This document shows positions 42,017 through 50,969 of a stretch of 64,000 nucleotides of DNA, piece by piece. Origin of the DNA: Bradyrhizobium algeriense (lineage in GTDB: Bacteria; Pseudomonadota; Alphaproteobacteria; Rhizobiales; Xanthobacteraceae). The translations under genes were made by a program, and so were the position numbers. Under the pieces are notes generated by a model, which saw nothing but the letters and a program-made list of their open reading frames with translations, did not search any database and was not told the DNA's origin. Every line of letters begins with the position of its first letter. The stretch's first letter is position 1. The stretch covers positions 6,227,501-6,291,500 of the forward strand of contig NZ_JAZHRV010000001.1 in the NCBI RefSeq assembly GCF_036924595.1. The letters run 5' to 3'.

Positions 42017-42549
42017 CCCTCGCTCCTTCTTGCCAGTAAAGGCAACGGAGTCGAATCAGAGGGCGGAGCCCGCATCTGTCTCGATGGCCGACTTCACATG
42101 CGCCATCGCAGTGCGTCTTGCCTCGCCCACTTTGACCGGTCGCGACATCCAAACGTGGCACCGGGCACACGTTACGACCGCTTTCGTCGGAATCCAGGGC
42201 GTCAGAAATTGAGGATGGTACGCGTCGGCGCTGGCGTCAATAGATCACTTGAGCGTCGACACGCTGCGCAGATGCAGCAAGCTAACGAGCCAGCACAATC
42301 GTTCGACGATGACGCAACGCACCAAATGACCGTGAACGTGCATAGTTCACCAAACCGTGAGCGCTGTGCGGGTCGCATAGCGCTAAGCTCGCCGGGCAGG
42401 TCGCGACAAGTTTCGTCCGGCTAAGCTCCTTTCGTTGGACCAGGGTTTGCCGTACTCGGCTCGGCCGCGACTCTCGCACATCAATGCGGAGACACGCGGG
42501 TTGCGGCGTCGTTTGACCGCCGCTACTGCGAGCACGGGAGGTTGCGCCT
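42017..42549. other. intergenic region between divergent operons
   Basis: Roughly 530 bases carrying the upstream sequences of the oxidase cluster (leftward) and a DUF2189 gene (rightward). No FixK or Fnr-like TTGAT-N4-ATCAA site was found. A minus-strand open stretch ending at 42056 contains CARCH but has no standard start codon; I cannot call it a gene. Confidence 0.4.
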
Positions 42550-43458
42550 ATGGCCACCACGTATTCTGACAGCATCGCAAAGTTTGGACGGCACGTTTTC
42601 GGTGACGCCGCCACATATCCGATTCGCAAGATCGAGCTATCCGACCTGGGCGAGGCGCTGCGCCTGGGCTGGGAAGATTTCAAGGCAATGCCAAGTCACG
42701 CGGTTGTGGTGTGCGTGATTTATCCCGTTCTCGGTATTGCGCTGTTCAGGATGGTCCTTGGCTATTCGATACTGCCGCTGCTGTTTCCGCTGGCGGCCGG
42801 GTTTGCCTTGCTTGGACCCTTTGCCGCGATCGGTCTCTACGAGCTCAGCCGCCGCCGCGAGCGCGGCGAGGAGGTCGGCGTCTGGGATGCGCTTCACGTG
42901 CTGCGCGCTCCGGCCTTCGGCGCCATGATCGAACTCGGCGTGCTCCTGCTTGTTCTGTTCGGAGCCTGGATCGGCGTAGCGAATGCGATCTACGTCTCAA
43001 TCTTCGGCCACGCACCGGCTGCGAGCATCCCCGATTTTGCAACGCGCGTGCTGACGACCCCGGAAGGATGGTCGCTCATCATCGTCGGTTGCGGCGTTGG
43101 TTTTCTGTTCGCGGTCATTTCGCTGTGCGTCAGCGTCGTGTCGTTTCCGTTGATGCTCGATCGGCATGCCACGGCGATCGACGCCATCCGGACGTCGCTG
43201 CGGGCCGTGATGATGAATCCGATTCCGATGGCCGGGTGGGGGCTGATCGTCGCGGCGCTGCTGGTGATCGGTTCGATACCGCTCTTCGTCGGTCTCGCCG
43301 TCGTTCTGCCGGTGCTCGGTCATGCCACCTGGCATCTGTACCGGAAAGTGGTGGAGCCGGATCCCAACCCTCCACAGGAGGAACCCCACCTGCGGAAAGG
43401 ACACCGCTACGCGGCGGATTTCCCGGCCAATCTCTTCCCGTGGAGCCGCGAGCGCTAG
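42550..43458 (+). CDS. DUF2189 integral membrane protein
   Basis: A 302-residue protein with about six helices. Its N-terminal segment VRKI.LSDLGEALRLGWEDFKAMPSHAV and PFAAIGLYELSRRRERGE are the hallmark of the DUF2189 family, a set of uncharacterised inner-membrane proteins of alphaproteobacteria. The family is often near respiratory genes; there is no direct functional evidence. Weak ribosome site GGAGGTTGCGCCT just before the ATG. Confidence 0.85.
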   Translation: MATTYSDSIAKFGRHVFGDAATYPIRKIELSDLGEALRLGWEDFKAMPSHAVVVCVIYPVLGIALFRMVLGYSILPLLFPLAAGFALLGPFAAIGLYELSRRRERGEEVGVWDALHVLRAPAFGAMIELGVLLLVLFGAWIGVANAIYVSIFGHAPAASIPDFATRVLTTPEGWSLIIVGCGVGFLFAVISLCVSVVSFPLMLDRHATAIDAIRTSLRAVMMNPIPMAGWGLIVAALLVIGSIPLFVGLAVVLPVLGHATWHLYRKVVEPDPNPPQEEPHLRKGHRYAADFPANLFPWSRER

Positions 43459-43675
43459 CTCGTAATGATCGAATGGATCCCGGAGCAGCGCCGCCGATTC
43501 GTATCGGCCGCGCTACCGGATCAGCGACGGACGCCTCGCATCGGCAATGGGTGAATCCAGTTACGTGCTCGTGGCCCCAGCAACTGGGACCGCGCAGTGC
43601 GGCTTGACATAGCCGATGCCCTCCTCCCGGATTGGCTGCTGCCGTCTGCACATCGGCTCGGCTGGTCGAGGCTAG

Positions 43676-43906
43676 CTAGAAACCGGCCCCCGATAGCAAC
43701 AGAACTGCACCGAGTGCCATAAGGAAAAGGCCCGGCCAATTCGTTCCGAGCCCCAGGAATCGCAAGCTGCGCCGTGGCGGCTCCAAAGTATCGCGAGCGG
43801 GCCGGGAGGAATCCCGGCCACTAAGCGGTCCCCGCCAAATAGCGGTGCGTGCCATGTACAGGAATCCGCCGATAACGAGGAGCGCGCCAAGTCCCATCAG
43901 GAACAT
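43676..43906 (-). CDS. small membrane protein, unknown function
   Basis: A 76-residue protein with two membrane helices separated by an arginine-rich polar loop (MFLMGLGALLVIGGFLY near the start, WPGLFLMALGAVLLLSGAG at the end). The ATG is preceded by GAGAGGCGAG. The pattern of two helices with a polar middle occurs in many small rhizobial proteins with no known function. Confidence 0.6.
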   Translation of the reverse strand: MFLMGLGALLVIGGFLYMARTAIWRGPLSGRDSSRPARDTLEPPRRSLRFLGLGTNWPGLFLMALGAVLLLSGAGF

Positions 43907-44075
43907 TCTCGCCTCTCTATTTGTCACTGCCCGCACGATACAACCGGACTCAAGCATCCAGGCTCGAAAAACGTTCCGGCCAAGCGCTGTAATTCAGCAG
44001 GTCGCTGTCCGACCTAAAGTCCGGAATCGAAACCAAAGCGGACCTCCATCGACCATCCTGAATTGGCCTGACGTC

Positions 44076-45263
44076 CTAGAACAGTGGCGGTATCTGCCCC
44101 ACCTTCAGCGGGCCTAAAAACACCGCGCCGTCGACGAAGCGCAGCGGGAACGCGCGGGCCTTCTTGCCTTCGAGCTCCGCCTCCTTGCCGAGCGCATTGA
44201 TGCCCGCGGCGACGCCGGTATTGGCGTTCTGCTTGACGACCTTGCCGAGCCCCGGGATCGCCCGGTCGAGCGCGCCGAACAAATTGTTGAGGTCTTGCGA
44301 TTTCACGCCAGGTGCTACGCGATCGAGCGTTGCCTGCGGCACGCCCTCCTCCAGCATCTTTTCGATTCCCAGCGCCGGAATCACTTTCTCGATGCCCGCC
44401 ACCGTCATCTGCAATTCGCCGTCGATCCGGCCCTGGGCGTTGAGGCTCAACGTGCCCGCGGCGACCGAGACCAGATCGCCCTGCTGAACCCGCGAGCGCA
44501 CGACTTCGACACGGCCGCCTGCCGCCTGCAACTCCCTGAACCGTTCCGGCCAGGGCTTTGGCTTGAAATCCTTCAAGCCGCTCAGCCTGGTTTGCACGTC
44601 GACATCGAACGGCGCAGCCAGCAGCGGGTGCACTTCCTGCACGCTGCCGCCCGATATCTGCAACACGGTCTCGATCACGGGATTGTCCTGCGCCGAGCCT
44701 TCGGCGAACCGGCCGTGCAGCTGGGCCTGGCCGGCGCGCGCGAGCGGCGTCTGCACCGGTCCGTTGATACGATCGATCGAGGGATTCTCGAACACGATGG
44801 AGGCGCGCTGCGGAATGTCAGGCAGTCCGCTGACGCTGCTGCGGCCGCTGGTCCAATTCACCTTCATCGACGGCGGCTGCCCGCGATCGGCCAGCGTGGC
44901 CGGCGCCTTGAATTCGGCGATCAGCAGTTTCGGCTGGTAGATTTGCGCGATCACCATGATTTCGCCGAGCCGCGCGGTGAACAGCGCCTTCGCATCGGCC
45001 GTCTGCGAGACCAGCGCAACGCTGGCGTCGTCGCAGCGGACTTCGAAGCGGAACGGAAAGCCCGCAACCTCGCGCTTGGCGCACGCATAGACCCGGCCGG
45101 ATTTGGCCTCCTGCGCGGCCCACGCGTCGGCGCGGACGCCGACTTCGGACGCGGCATAGAACCAGAATGCGCTCCATGCCGCAGCGGCGACGACGAGCAA
45201 AGCGGGCATGATGAAGAGGCGCCACAGCGGGCGCCGGCGCGGCGCGGGGGTCGTGTCAGGCAT
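44076..45263 (-). CDS. DUF2125 domain-containing protein
   Basis: A 395-residue protein with an N-terminal membrane anchor (LFIMPALLVVAAAAWSAFWF) and a large periplasmic part, with the segment CAKREVAGFPFRFEVRCDD characteristic of DUF2125. The fold resembles bacterial YdbH/AsmA-like lipid-handling proteins in some predictions, but no function is established. AAAGGACG precedes the ATG; an upstream in-frame start lacks a ribosome site. Confidence 0.82.
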   Translation of the reverse strand: MPDTTPAPRRRPLWRLFIMPALLVVAAAAWSAFWFYAASEVGVRADAWAAQEAKSGRVYACAKREVAGFPFRFEVRCDDASVALVSQTADAKALFTARLGEIMVIAQIYQPKLLIAEFKAPATLADRGQPPSMKVNWTSGRSSVSGLPDIPQRASIVFENPSIDRINGPVQTPLARAGQAQLHGRFAEGSAQDNPVIETVLQISGGSVQEVHPLLAAPFDVDVQTRLSGLKDFKPKPWPERFRELQAAGGRVEVVRSRVQQGDLVSVAAGTLSLNAQGRIDGELQMTVAGIEKVIPALGIEKMLEEGVPQATLDRVAPGVKSQDLNNLFGALDRAIPGLGKVVKQNANTGVAAGINALGKEAELEGKKARAFPLRFVDGAVFLGPLKVGQIPPLF

Positions 45264-45373
45264 GCGGCGTCCTTTGGCTAGCGATTTTGTCAAATGTAAG
45301 CATCCACCGATCACAACAAAAGGCATTGATTTTACTTCGCTTTGTCGTTCGGTTCTGGTAGCGGTGCGAGGGT

Positions 45374-45979
45374 ATGTCCGCGACTGATCTCAACGATACG
45401 GAATTCTCGACAGGCGACCTCTGGGTGTTCGGTTACGGCTCCCTTATGTGGCGCCCGGGCTTCGAATTCATCGAGCGCCTTCCGGCGCGGCTGATCGGCG
45501 AACACCGCGCGCTCTGCGTCTATTCCTTCGTCCATCGCGGCACGCCGGAGAAACCGGGCCTCGTGCTCGGGCTCGACCGCGGCGGCGCCTGCCGCGGCGT
45601 CGCGTTCCGGGTCGCGGAGAAGAACCGCACCGCCACCATCGCCTATTTGCGCGAGCGCGAGCAGGTCACCTCGGTCTACCGAGAGGTGAAGCGCTCGGTG
45701 TGGCTGGAAAACGAGGCGCGCCAGCGCGTCAGCGCACTCGTCTACGTGGTCGACCGCGGCCATGTGCAATATGCCGGACGGCTGTCGCCGGCAGAACAGT
45801 TGCGCCATGTGCTGCAAGGGCACGGCCAGTCCGGCGTCAACCGCGACTATGTTCTCGCCACCGTGAAGGCGATCGAGGCGGAAGGTTTTCGCGATCCCCA
45901 ATTGCACCGGCTCGCGGCGATGCTGCACGACGCGCATCCGCTTCATCCTGCCAAAGGGGATGCGCAAGACGCGTCATAG
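45374..45979 (+). CDS. gamma-glutamylcyclotransferase (ChaC-like)
   Basis: A 201-residue protein of the ChaC family, which degrades glutathione to 5-oxoproline and Cys-Gly. The substrate-binding motif VFGYGSLMW lies at residues 18-26, and the region LVLGLDRGGACRGVAFRV is well conserved. A catalytic Glu lies in the YLREREQ segment near residue 94. Divergent from the DUF2125 gene with a short intergenic gap. Confidence 0.88.
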   Translation: MSATDLNDTEFSTGDLWVFGYGSLMWRPGFEFIERLPARLIGEHRALCVYSFVHRGTPEKPGLVLGLDRGGACRGVAFRVAEKNRTATIAYLREREQVTSVYREVKRSVWLENEARQRVSALVYVVDRGHVQYAGRLSPAEQLRHVLQGHGQSGVNRDYVLATVKAIEAEGFRDPQLHRLAAMLHDAHPLHPAKGDAQDAS

Positions 45980-46062
45980 ATTGGTTTGTTCACCCGCGGC
46001 ATGCTGCGCCTGTATCTGGTGCGCTGTGACTCCTCGATCCGTCGCTCGACGTCAACGCACCA

Positions 46063-46152
46063 TCAGTGCGTGAGATGGAAGTCCGCCCAAAGCCGGAGCC
46101 CCACGGAAAGAGCAAAGATCACGATCAGCACCGGCGGCAGGCTATTGTGCAA
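46063..46152 (-). CDS. possible 29-residue membrane peptide
   Basis: From a TTG inside the end of the methyltransferase gene, a frame encodes MHNSLPPVLIVIFALSVGLR and LWADFHLTH, one hydrophobic helix with a polar tail. AAGGGGACGG, seven bases upstream, would be a fair ribosome site, allowing coupled translation. It may be chance, as TTG starts are common in this DNA. Confidence 0.25.
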   Translation of the reverse strand: MHNSLPPVLIVIFALSVGLRLWADFHLTH

Positions 46153-46963
46153 CGATCCGTCCCCTTAGCGCGAACAAATCGGCCGGCTCATATTGGCGGA
46201 ATCGCGGCGCGACGTTGTCCACGATCTCGGCCGATGGTTCGCCCGGCACCGAGCTTTCTTCAAGAATCGCGAACCCGGCCTCGCGGAACAGCCTGACATA
46301 ATCGCTGTGCCGAAGCCGGTTGACGTATTGCAAGCCACTGTTGAACGGGCGCCACTGCGCGTCGTCGTATTTCAGGAAATTGAACCGCGAGAGACTACTG
46401 TCCGAACGGGCATAATGGTCGCTGTAGTCGATCGAATGCGTCGTGATTCCGATGGTCACCGCCCGCAGTCCCGCGAGCAACCGCACAAGCTGGTCCGGCG
46501 GGATGTGCTCCAGCACCTCGTTCGAGCAGGAGCAGTCGACCTTCTGATCAGTATCAGTGACGTCGTGCGGCGCACGGTAGCAGACGCCAAAACGTTCCAG
46601 ATGGTCCCAGCTTTCCAGCGTGACATCACCGGTGAGGATTCGCCGCGCCGCATGCTGGATCAGGTCGAGCCGCGCCAGACGGTCGACGTCCGAGGCTATG
46701 ACCTTCGCGACCCCGAGCCGCCGCAGCGCCAAAGGGACAGCGAGATCCCGGCCGGCGCCGATTTCGAGCACCGACGACGGGGTTCCACCGACATGTCGCG
46801 CATAATCCTCGAGGACACGGCGGGCAATATTCTGAAGTGAAACAAGTGTAGCAGCGGGCCGGGGCCAGGTCCGCGTCACATGCCGTTGCAGGAAATAGTG
46901 CGCGTGCTTCCCGCCCGGCATTTCGAGCACCCGGAACGCCATGGCTTTAAGTCGCCAACCCAT
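46142..46963 (-). CDS. class I SAM-dependent methyltransferase
   Basis: A 273-residue protein with motif I VLEIGAGRDLAVPLALRRLG and post-I DVDRLARLDL, and later SNEVLEHIPPDQL and TTHSIDYSDHYA. These belong to class I methyltransferases acting on small molecules or on lipids and sugars. The start used has only a weak ribosome site; in-frame starts further upstream give a longer but compositionally odd N-terminus. No pathway partner is adjacent. Confidence 0.75.
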   Translation of the reverse strand: MGWRLKAMAFRVLEMPGGKHAHYFLQRHVTRTWPRPAATLVSLQNIARRVLEDYARHVGGTPSSVLEIGAGRDLAVPLALRRLGVAKVIASDVDRLARLDLIQHAARRILTGDVTLESWDHLERFGVCYRAPHDVTDTDQKVDCSCSNEVLEHIPPDQLVRLLAGLRAVTIGITTHSIDYSDHYARSDSSLSRFNFLKYDDAQWRPFNSGLQYVNRLRHSDYVRLFREAGFAILEESSVPGEPSAEIVDNVAPRFRQYEPADLFALRGRIVAQ

Positions 46964-47229
46964 AGATAAACAACCTACAGGCGAGTCCGGATCGACACAA
47001 CATGGAACCGCGGTCATCCCGGGTACCCGTGCTGGTTCCAGATTCGTCCACGCCGCTTGCTTGATGCGTAGACGACGCCAGTTCGCGACTTGTGCAGGTT
47101 GCCGGGATTTCACTAACGCCGTTCAGTTTGCACCGACGGACGCGTTCATGATCACGCCGGAATGATTCACTGCGCGGCAGGTTGGAGACACCGCGTGCCG
47201 GCGCGATGTGTCGACAATCAAAAGCCTGC

Positions 47230-47946
47230 TCAGTTGGCTTGCGCCGTCGCCGGCCGGCGCGGCGCCGGCGCGGGCTGATCGGAAAGTTCGGGCGCCAGGT
47301 CGACACCTGCATCCGCCAGCCGCACGCGCACTTCGGCGGCGACATATTTCGCGTATTCCGACAGCAACAGGCGCAGCGTCGCACCGCTGGTCCACCACGG
47401 CTCGTCGCGCCAGCGGTCGCCGACCACCGCGAACGGAATCAGCGTGACGTCGGGCATCGCATGCGACAACTCCAGGATGGCGCGCGGCATGTGATAGTTC
47501 GACGTCACCACGATCAGCGACTTGAAGCCGCGCTCGCGGAGCCAGCGCCGCGTCTCCGCGGCGTTGCTCCTGGTATTGACGGCCGAACGGTCGAGATCGA
47601 CGCAACAACGCAACAGCAGTGACTGGTTGTCGGGCAGCGAGCGCGAAATGTCGCTCAGGGCATTGGTCGGATGCACGCCCGAGATCAACAGCCGCTTGCC
47701 GTAACCGCCGGCCAGCAATTCCATCGCGTCCGACACCCGCGACGAGCCGCCGGTCAACACCACGATCCCGTCGGCGTTGCGCGCCGGCCTGATTTCGACG
47801 CCGCGCAATTGCGAAAGAAAGGCGATGAAGCCCACCGCCGCGCCGACGAACAGGATCGCCATGGCGCCGACGACGACCGCGCGCAGCCATCCGCGCGGCC
47901 GCGCGGCCGGCGCTCTCGGCATGCTGTCGTCGTACTGCAAACCCAT
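47230..47946 (-). CDS. YdcF family (DUF218) membrane protein
   Basis: A 238-residue protein with a membrane anchor near residues 20-45 followed by a DUF218/ElyC-SanA-like domain: DGIVVLTGGSSRVSDAMELL, RLLISGVHPTNA, NTRSNAAETRRWL and VVTSNYHMPRA are the hallmark segments. Such proteins are linked to envelope or vancomycin-barrier phenotypes in E. coli. It lies downstream of ftsEX on the same strand with about 170 bases between. Confidence 0.85.
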   Translation of the reverse strand: MGLQYDDSMPRAPAARPRGWLRAVVVGAMAILFVGAAVGFIAFLSQLRGVEIRPARNADGIVVLTGGSSRVSDAMELLAGGYGKRLLISGVHPTNALSDISRSLPDNQSLLLRCCVDLDRSAVNTRSNAAETRRWLRERGFKSLIVVTSNYHMPRAILELSHAMPDVTLIPFAVVGDRWRDEPWWTSGATLRLLLSEYAKYVAAEVRVRLADAGVDLAPELSDQPAPAPRRPATAQAN

Positions 47947-48014
47947 CTGGTCCGGCGATCCTCTTCCCTTGAGCCGCGTTTCGATGGAATCGAAACCCGG
48001 CTCCAGATTCCCGA

Positions 48015-48100
48015 TTTGACGCGTTTTCCTGACGCGAACCGGTCCCCACTTTACTTGGAAAACTTTAGCCCAATTCTAGAACGTTTTCAGACGAAGTGGA
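48015..48100. repeat. dispersed repeat (copy 1 of 2 in the window)
   Basis: GACGCGTTTTCCTGACGCG followed by AACCGGTCCCCACTT, and a nearby AACGTTTTCAGACGAAGTGGA, match on the opposite strand the element at 60215-60265. It lies between ftsX and the ydcF-like gene. This motif is common in Bradyrhizobium intergenic DNA, as I recall. Confidence 0.55.
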
Positions 48101-48114
48101 GTCCCGGCCCTGCG

Positions 48115-49086
48115 TCAATCGATGTCATCCAGCGTGGCGAACAGCGTTCGCCGCGAGGCCCAGGCGGTAATGGCGGCGATCGCCACCGCCTGTACCGCGA
48201 GCGCCAGATAGCCCGAGGGCGGCAGCGAAAACGTCCCCAGCAGCGCCGCGAATTGATCGCCGACGGGGGTGCCCGAGAACCAGGCGGCGATCGATTCGGA
48301 GAAGCCGAAACCCAGCATTGCAGCGCCGCCGCCGATCACCCCGCCCTCCAGCCCTAATCTCAGAAAATGCCGCAGGAAATGGTTGGCGATATAGCGGTCG
48401 CCGGCGCCGACGAAATGCAGCACCTCGACGATCGGGCGGTTCGCCGCCATCGCGCCGCGGGTCGCGAACGAAACCGAAATGATCGTCGCCGCGATCACCA
48501 GCACCAGGATGCCGATGCCGGCAAATACGGTCGCGCCGGTCATCGAGCGCATGCGCTCGATCCAGGCGCGGTGATCGTCGACGCTCGCCGACGGCGCCAC
48601 CTGGGTCACCCTGGAGCGCAGGCCTGCGAGATCGAGCGTGGTGCCGGGCTGCACGCGCGCGACGATGACCCGCGGCACCGGGAGCTGCTCGATCGACAAC
48701 CCGCTGCCGAGCCACGGCTCCAGCAACCTGGCCGACTCGTCCTTGCTGAACGGCTTGACCTGGACGATGCCGGGCTGCGTCCGCATCGCCTCCGCCGCCG
48801 CGGTCACGTCGCGCTCGAGATCGCGCCCTGCCTGCGGGCGCACCTGCATGGTGATTTCGCTGGCGACTTCGGACTGCCATTCCGCAGCCGATGCGCTGAC
48901 GAGCAGCACGGTGCCGGTGGTGATGGAAGCGAGGAACGTCATGATGGCGACGACGGCGACCAGCGCGCGGCCGGAGATCGACGCCCGCGGCACGATCGGC
49001 GACATGTTGCGCGCGCGCGCCGGCACCTGCGGGCGCTCCGTCCCGAGATCCACCAGCGGCCCATGCTCGTCACCCATCCTACTCAT
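48115..49086 (-). CDS. ftsX: cell division protein FtsX (ABC permease)
   Basis: A 323-residue inner-membrane protein with one N-terminal helix, a periplasmic domain (residues about 80-185) and three C-terminal helices. FtsX with FtsE links cytokinesis to peptidoglycan hydrolase activation. The ATG overlaps the ftsE stop by eight bases; an ATG nine bases later is the alternative. The sequence SASAAEWQSEVASEITMQVRP is typical of alphaproteobacterial FtsX. Co-transcribed with ftsE. Confidence 0.92.
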   Translation of the reverse strand: MSRMGDEHGPLVDLGTERPQVPARARNMSPIVPRASISGRALVAVVAIMTFLASITTGTVLLVSASAAEWQSEVASEITMQVRPQAGRDLERDVTAAAEAMRTQPGIVQVKPFSKDESARLLEPWLGSGLSIEQLPVPRVIVARVQPGTTLDLAGLRSRVTQVAPSASVDDHRAWIERMRSMTGATVFAGIGILVLVIAATIISVSFATRGAMAANRPIVEVLHFVGAGDRYIANHFLRHFLRLGLEGGVIGGGAAMLGFGFSESIAAWFSGTPVGDQFAALLGTFSLPPSGYLALAVQAVAIAAITAWASRRTLFATLDDID

Positions 49087-49738
49087 AGATGTGCAACCGT
49101 CCCTGGTGCAGCACCATTCGCCGCGCCTCGTACTGGTCCATCAGCGTGATGTCGTGGGTCGCGATGATCACCGCGGTGCCCAGCCTGTTCAATTCGATGA
49201 ACAGCCGCAGCAGGCGCCGGCCGAGCGTCGGGTCGACGCTGCCGGTCGGTTCGTCCGCCAATAGCAATTGCGGCCGCGAGATCACCGCGCGCGCGATCGC
49301 GGCGCGCTGCTTCTCGCCGCCCGACAGGATCGGCGGCAGCGCATCCATCCGCTCGCCGAGGCCGACCCACCGCAGCAGGTCGATCACCTCCCGGCGATAG
49401 CTGGATTCTTCGCGGCCCATCACGCGGAACGGCAGCGCCACGTTCTCATAGGTCGTCATGTGGTCGAGCAGGCGAAAATCCTGCAGCACGATGCCGATCT
49501 TCTGGCGCATGTTCGCGACCTGATCCTTGCCGAGCAGCGAGACGTCCTGGCCGAACAGGTTGACGAGGCCGCGCGTCGGCCGAATCGACAGAAACAACAG
49601 CCGCAGCAGCGAGGTCTTGCCGGCGCCCGAGGGACCGGTGAGAAACTGGAAGGAATGCGCCGGAATCAGGAAGGTAAGGTCGCGCAGAATCTCCGGGCCG
49701 AGCCCGTACCGCAAACCGACATTTTCGAACCGAACCAA
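49079..49738 (-). CDS. ftsE: cell division ATP-binding protein FtsE
   Basis: A 219-residue ABC ATPase of normal FtsE length. Walker A GPSGAGKT, Q-loop, signature LSGGE and Walker B LLLADEP are all present. The start is TTG: it gives the family's usual N-terminus LVRFENVGLRYG and is preceded by GCGGAGC six bases upstream. That ribosome site is the last unit of an adjoining 27-bp repeat array, through which the reading frame also remains open; that extension is not part of the normal protein. Confidence 0.93.
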   Translation of the reverse strand: MVRFENVGLRYGLGPEILRDLTFLIPAHSFQFLTGPSGAGKTSLLRLLFLSIRPTRGLVNLFGQDVSLLGKDQVANMRQKIGIVLQDFRLLDHMTTYENVALPFRVMGREESSYRREVIDLLRWVGLGERMDALPPILSGGEKQRAAIARAVISRPQLLLADEPTGSVDPTLGRRLLRLFIELNRLGTAVIIATHDITLMDQYEARRMVLHQGRLHIYE

Positions 49739-49740
49739 GC

Positions 49741-49868
49741 TCAGCTCCGCTCGACATGAGCCGTGGCCGAGCTCCGCTCGGCATGGGCAGTTGCCGAGCT
49801 CCGCTCGGCGTGGGCAGTTGCCGAGCTCCGCTCGGCGTGGACAGTGGCCGAGCTCTGCTCGGTGTGGG
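49741..49868. repeat. 27-bp tandem repeat array in the ftsE leader
   Basis: About 4.7 copies of a 27-bp unit, each with the inverted repeat CCGAGCTCCGCTCGG and a linker like CATGGGCAGTTG. Copies differ at a few positions (CATG/CGTG, GCAG/ACAG, CCGC/CTGC). Units are multiples of three, so the ftsE frame stays open through them and would read as AELGNCPRR repeats. The unit next to ftsE supplies the GCGGAGC ribosome site. It is not a CRISPR: the repeats abut and have no spacers. Confidence 0.85.
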
Positions 49869-50044
49869 CCGCGGCCGTAAACCCCGGACTTGAGCCTGAA
49901 CCTGGACCCGAACCCGAACTTTGGGCTCGTGGCCCGCTGGTTTGGGAACCAACCGGACAAAACGGTTTTGCGACCGTTATGGTTTCCGATTCGTTAACGG
50001 TCGCTATGTAGCATCCGGACAAAGACACGGTAGAGATGGGCTCC

Positions 50045-50929
50045 ATGCATATCGTTTGCCCTCATTGTACAACATCTTACGCCATCAATCCGACCGCCTT
50101 GGGACCCGCAGGACGTACTGTCCGCTGCTCGCGCTGCAAGGAAACCTGGCTGGCGCGGCCCGAAGACGCGATCGAAATGGCGGACGCCATGCCGGCCGCC
50201 ATGCCAGCTTCGGCACAATCGGCCCCGCCGGCTGAAAACGATGCCGCAGCCGAATGGGAGGCGCTGGCGCGCGAGGAAGAGGGGCAGGACGCCCCGGTGG
50301 TCGACAGCCCCTCGATTTCGGCCGGCTGGCCGGCCGAGGGTGAAGGTTCGCCACCAGGCGGCGACAGCGACTGGCCGTCGGCCGCCCGGCTGGATGCGCA
50401 GGACCATGAAGAGATCCCGATCACCACGCACCGCCAGCGGCTGGCCCGCCTCTTCCGGCCGCCGTCCCTGCCCCGCATCCCCTTTATGCCGTCTGTTGGC
50501 CTGCCGACCGCCTGCGCCGCGATGGGCGCGCTGATCCTGGCGCTGATGATCTGGCGCGCCGATGTCGTGCGGCTGCTGCCGCAAACCGCGACATTCTACA
50601 AGATGGTCGGGCTGGAAGTGAACTTGCGCGGGCTGGCGTTCAAGGACATCAAGGTCAGCAACGAGACCGTGGACGGCAAGCCGGTCCTGGTCATCGAAGG
50701 CACGATCATAGGCCAGACCAAAAACCCGGTCGAATTGCCGCGGCTGCGCTTTTCCGTCCGCGACGAGCAAGGCACCGAGATCTACGCCTGGAACGCGGTG
50801 CTCGAGCAGCCGGCGCTCAAGCCCGGCGAGCGCGCCTACTTCAAGTCGCGGCTGGCTTCGCCGCCGCCCGAAGGCCGCAATATTGACGTACGCTTTTTCA
50901 ACAAGCGGGATCTGGCCGGTCAGGCCTGA
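50045..50929 (+). CDS. zinc-ribbon, DUF3426-type membrane protein
   Basis: A 294-residue protein: N-terminal MJ0042-type zinc ribbon (Cys5, Cys8, Cys28, Cys31; CPHCTTSYAI and RCSRCKETW), a long Ala/Pro/Glu-rich linker, one membrane helix near residues 152-172 and a C-terminal beta-rich DUF3426-like domain (VLVIEGTIIGQT, VRDEQGTEIYAWNAVL). The family is widespread next to ftsE in Rhizobiales with unknown function. The ATG at 50045 is preferred to one nine bases upstream because it yields the conserved start MHIVCPHC. Confidence 0.82.
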   Translation: MHIVCPHCTTSYAINPTALGPAGRTVRCSRCKETWLARPEDAIEMADAMPAAMPASAQSAPPAENDAAAEWEALAREEEGQDAPVVDSPSISAGWPAEGEGSPPGGDSDWPSAARLDAQDHEEIPITTHRQRLARLFRPPSLPRIPFMPSVGLPTACAAMGALILALMIWRADVVRLLPQTATFYKMVGLEVNLRGLAFKDIKVSNETVDGKPVLVIEGTIIGQTKNPVELPRLRFSVRDEQGTEIYAWNAVLEQPALKPGERAYFKSRLASPPPEGRNIDVRFFNKRDLAGQA

Positions 50930-50969
50930 ACCAGGCTGCCCATCCCGCTGGGGCGAGAGAGACGACTTT

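Noticed and set aside
42056..42237. Minus-strand frame containing CARCH as a small cytochrome
   Set aside because: No ATG, GTG or TTG start is available before the motif, there is no signal peptide, and a single CxxCH in a short frame can occur by chance.
42017..42549. FixK/Fnr box upstream of the oxidase operon
   Set aside because: No TTGAT-N4-ATCAA or near match was found on either strand by reading.
49741..49868. Short repeat cluster as a CRISPR array
   Set aside because: Repeats abut directly with no unique spacers, each is a palindrome, and no cas gene is near.
49763..50011. Plus-strand repetitive frame encoding Ala-Val-Ala-Glu-Leu repeats
   Set aside because: It is the mirror of the 27-bp array and has no ribosome site.
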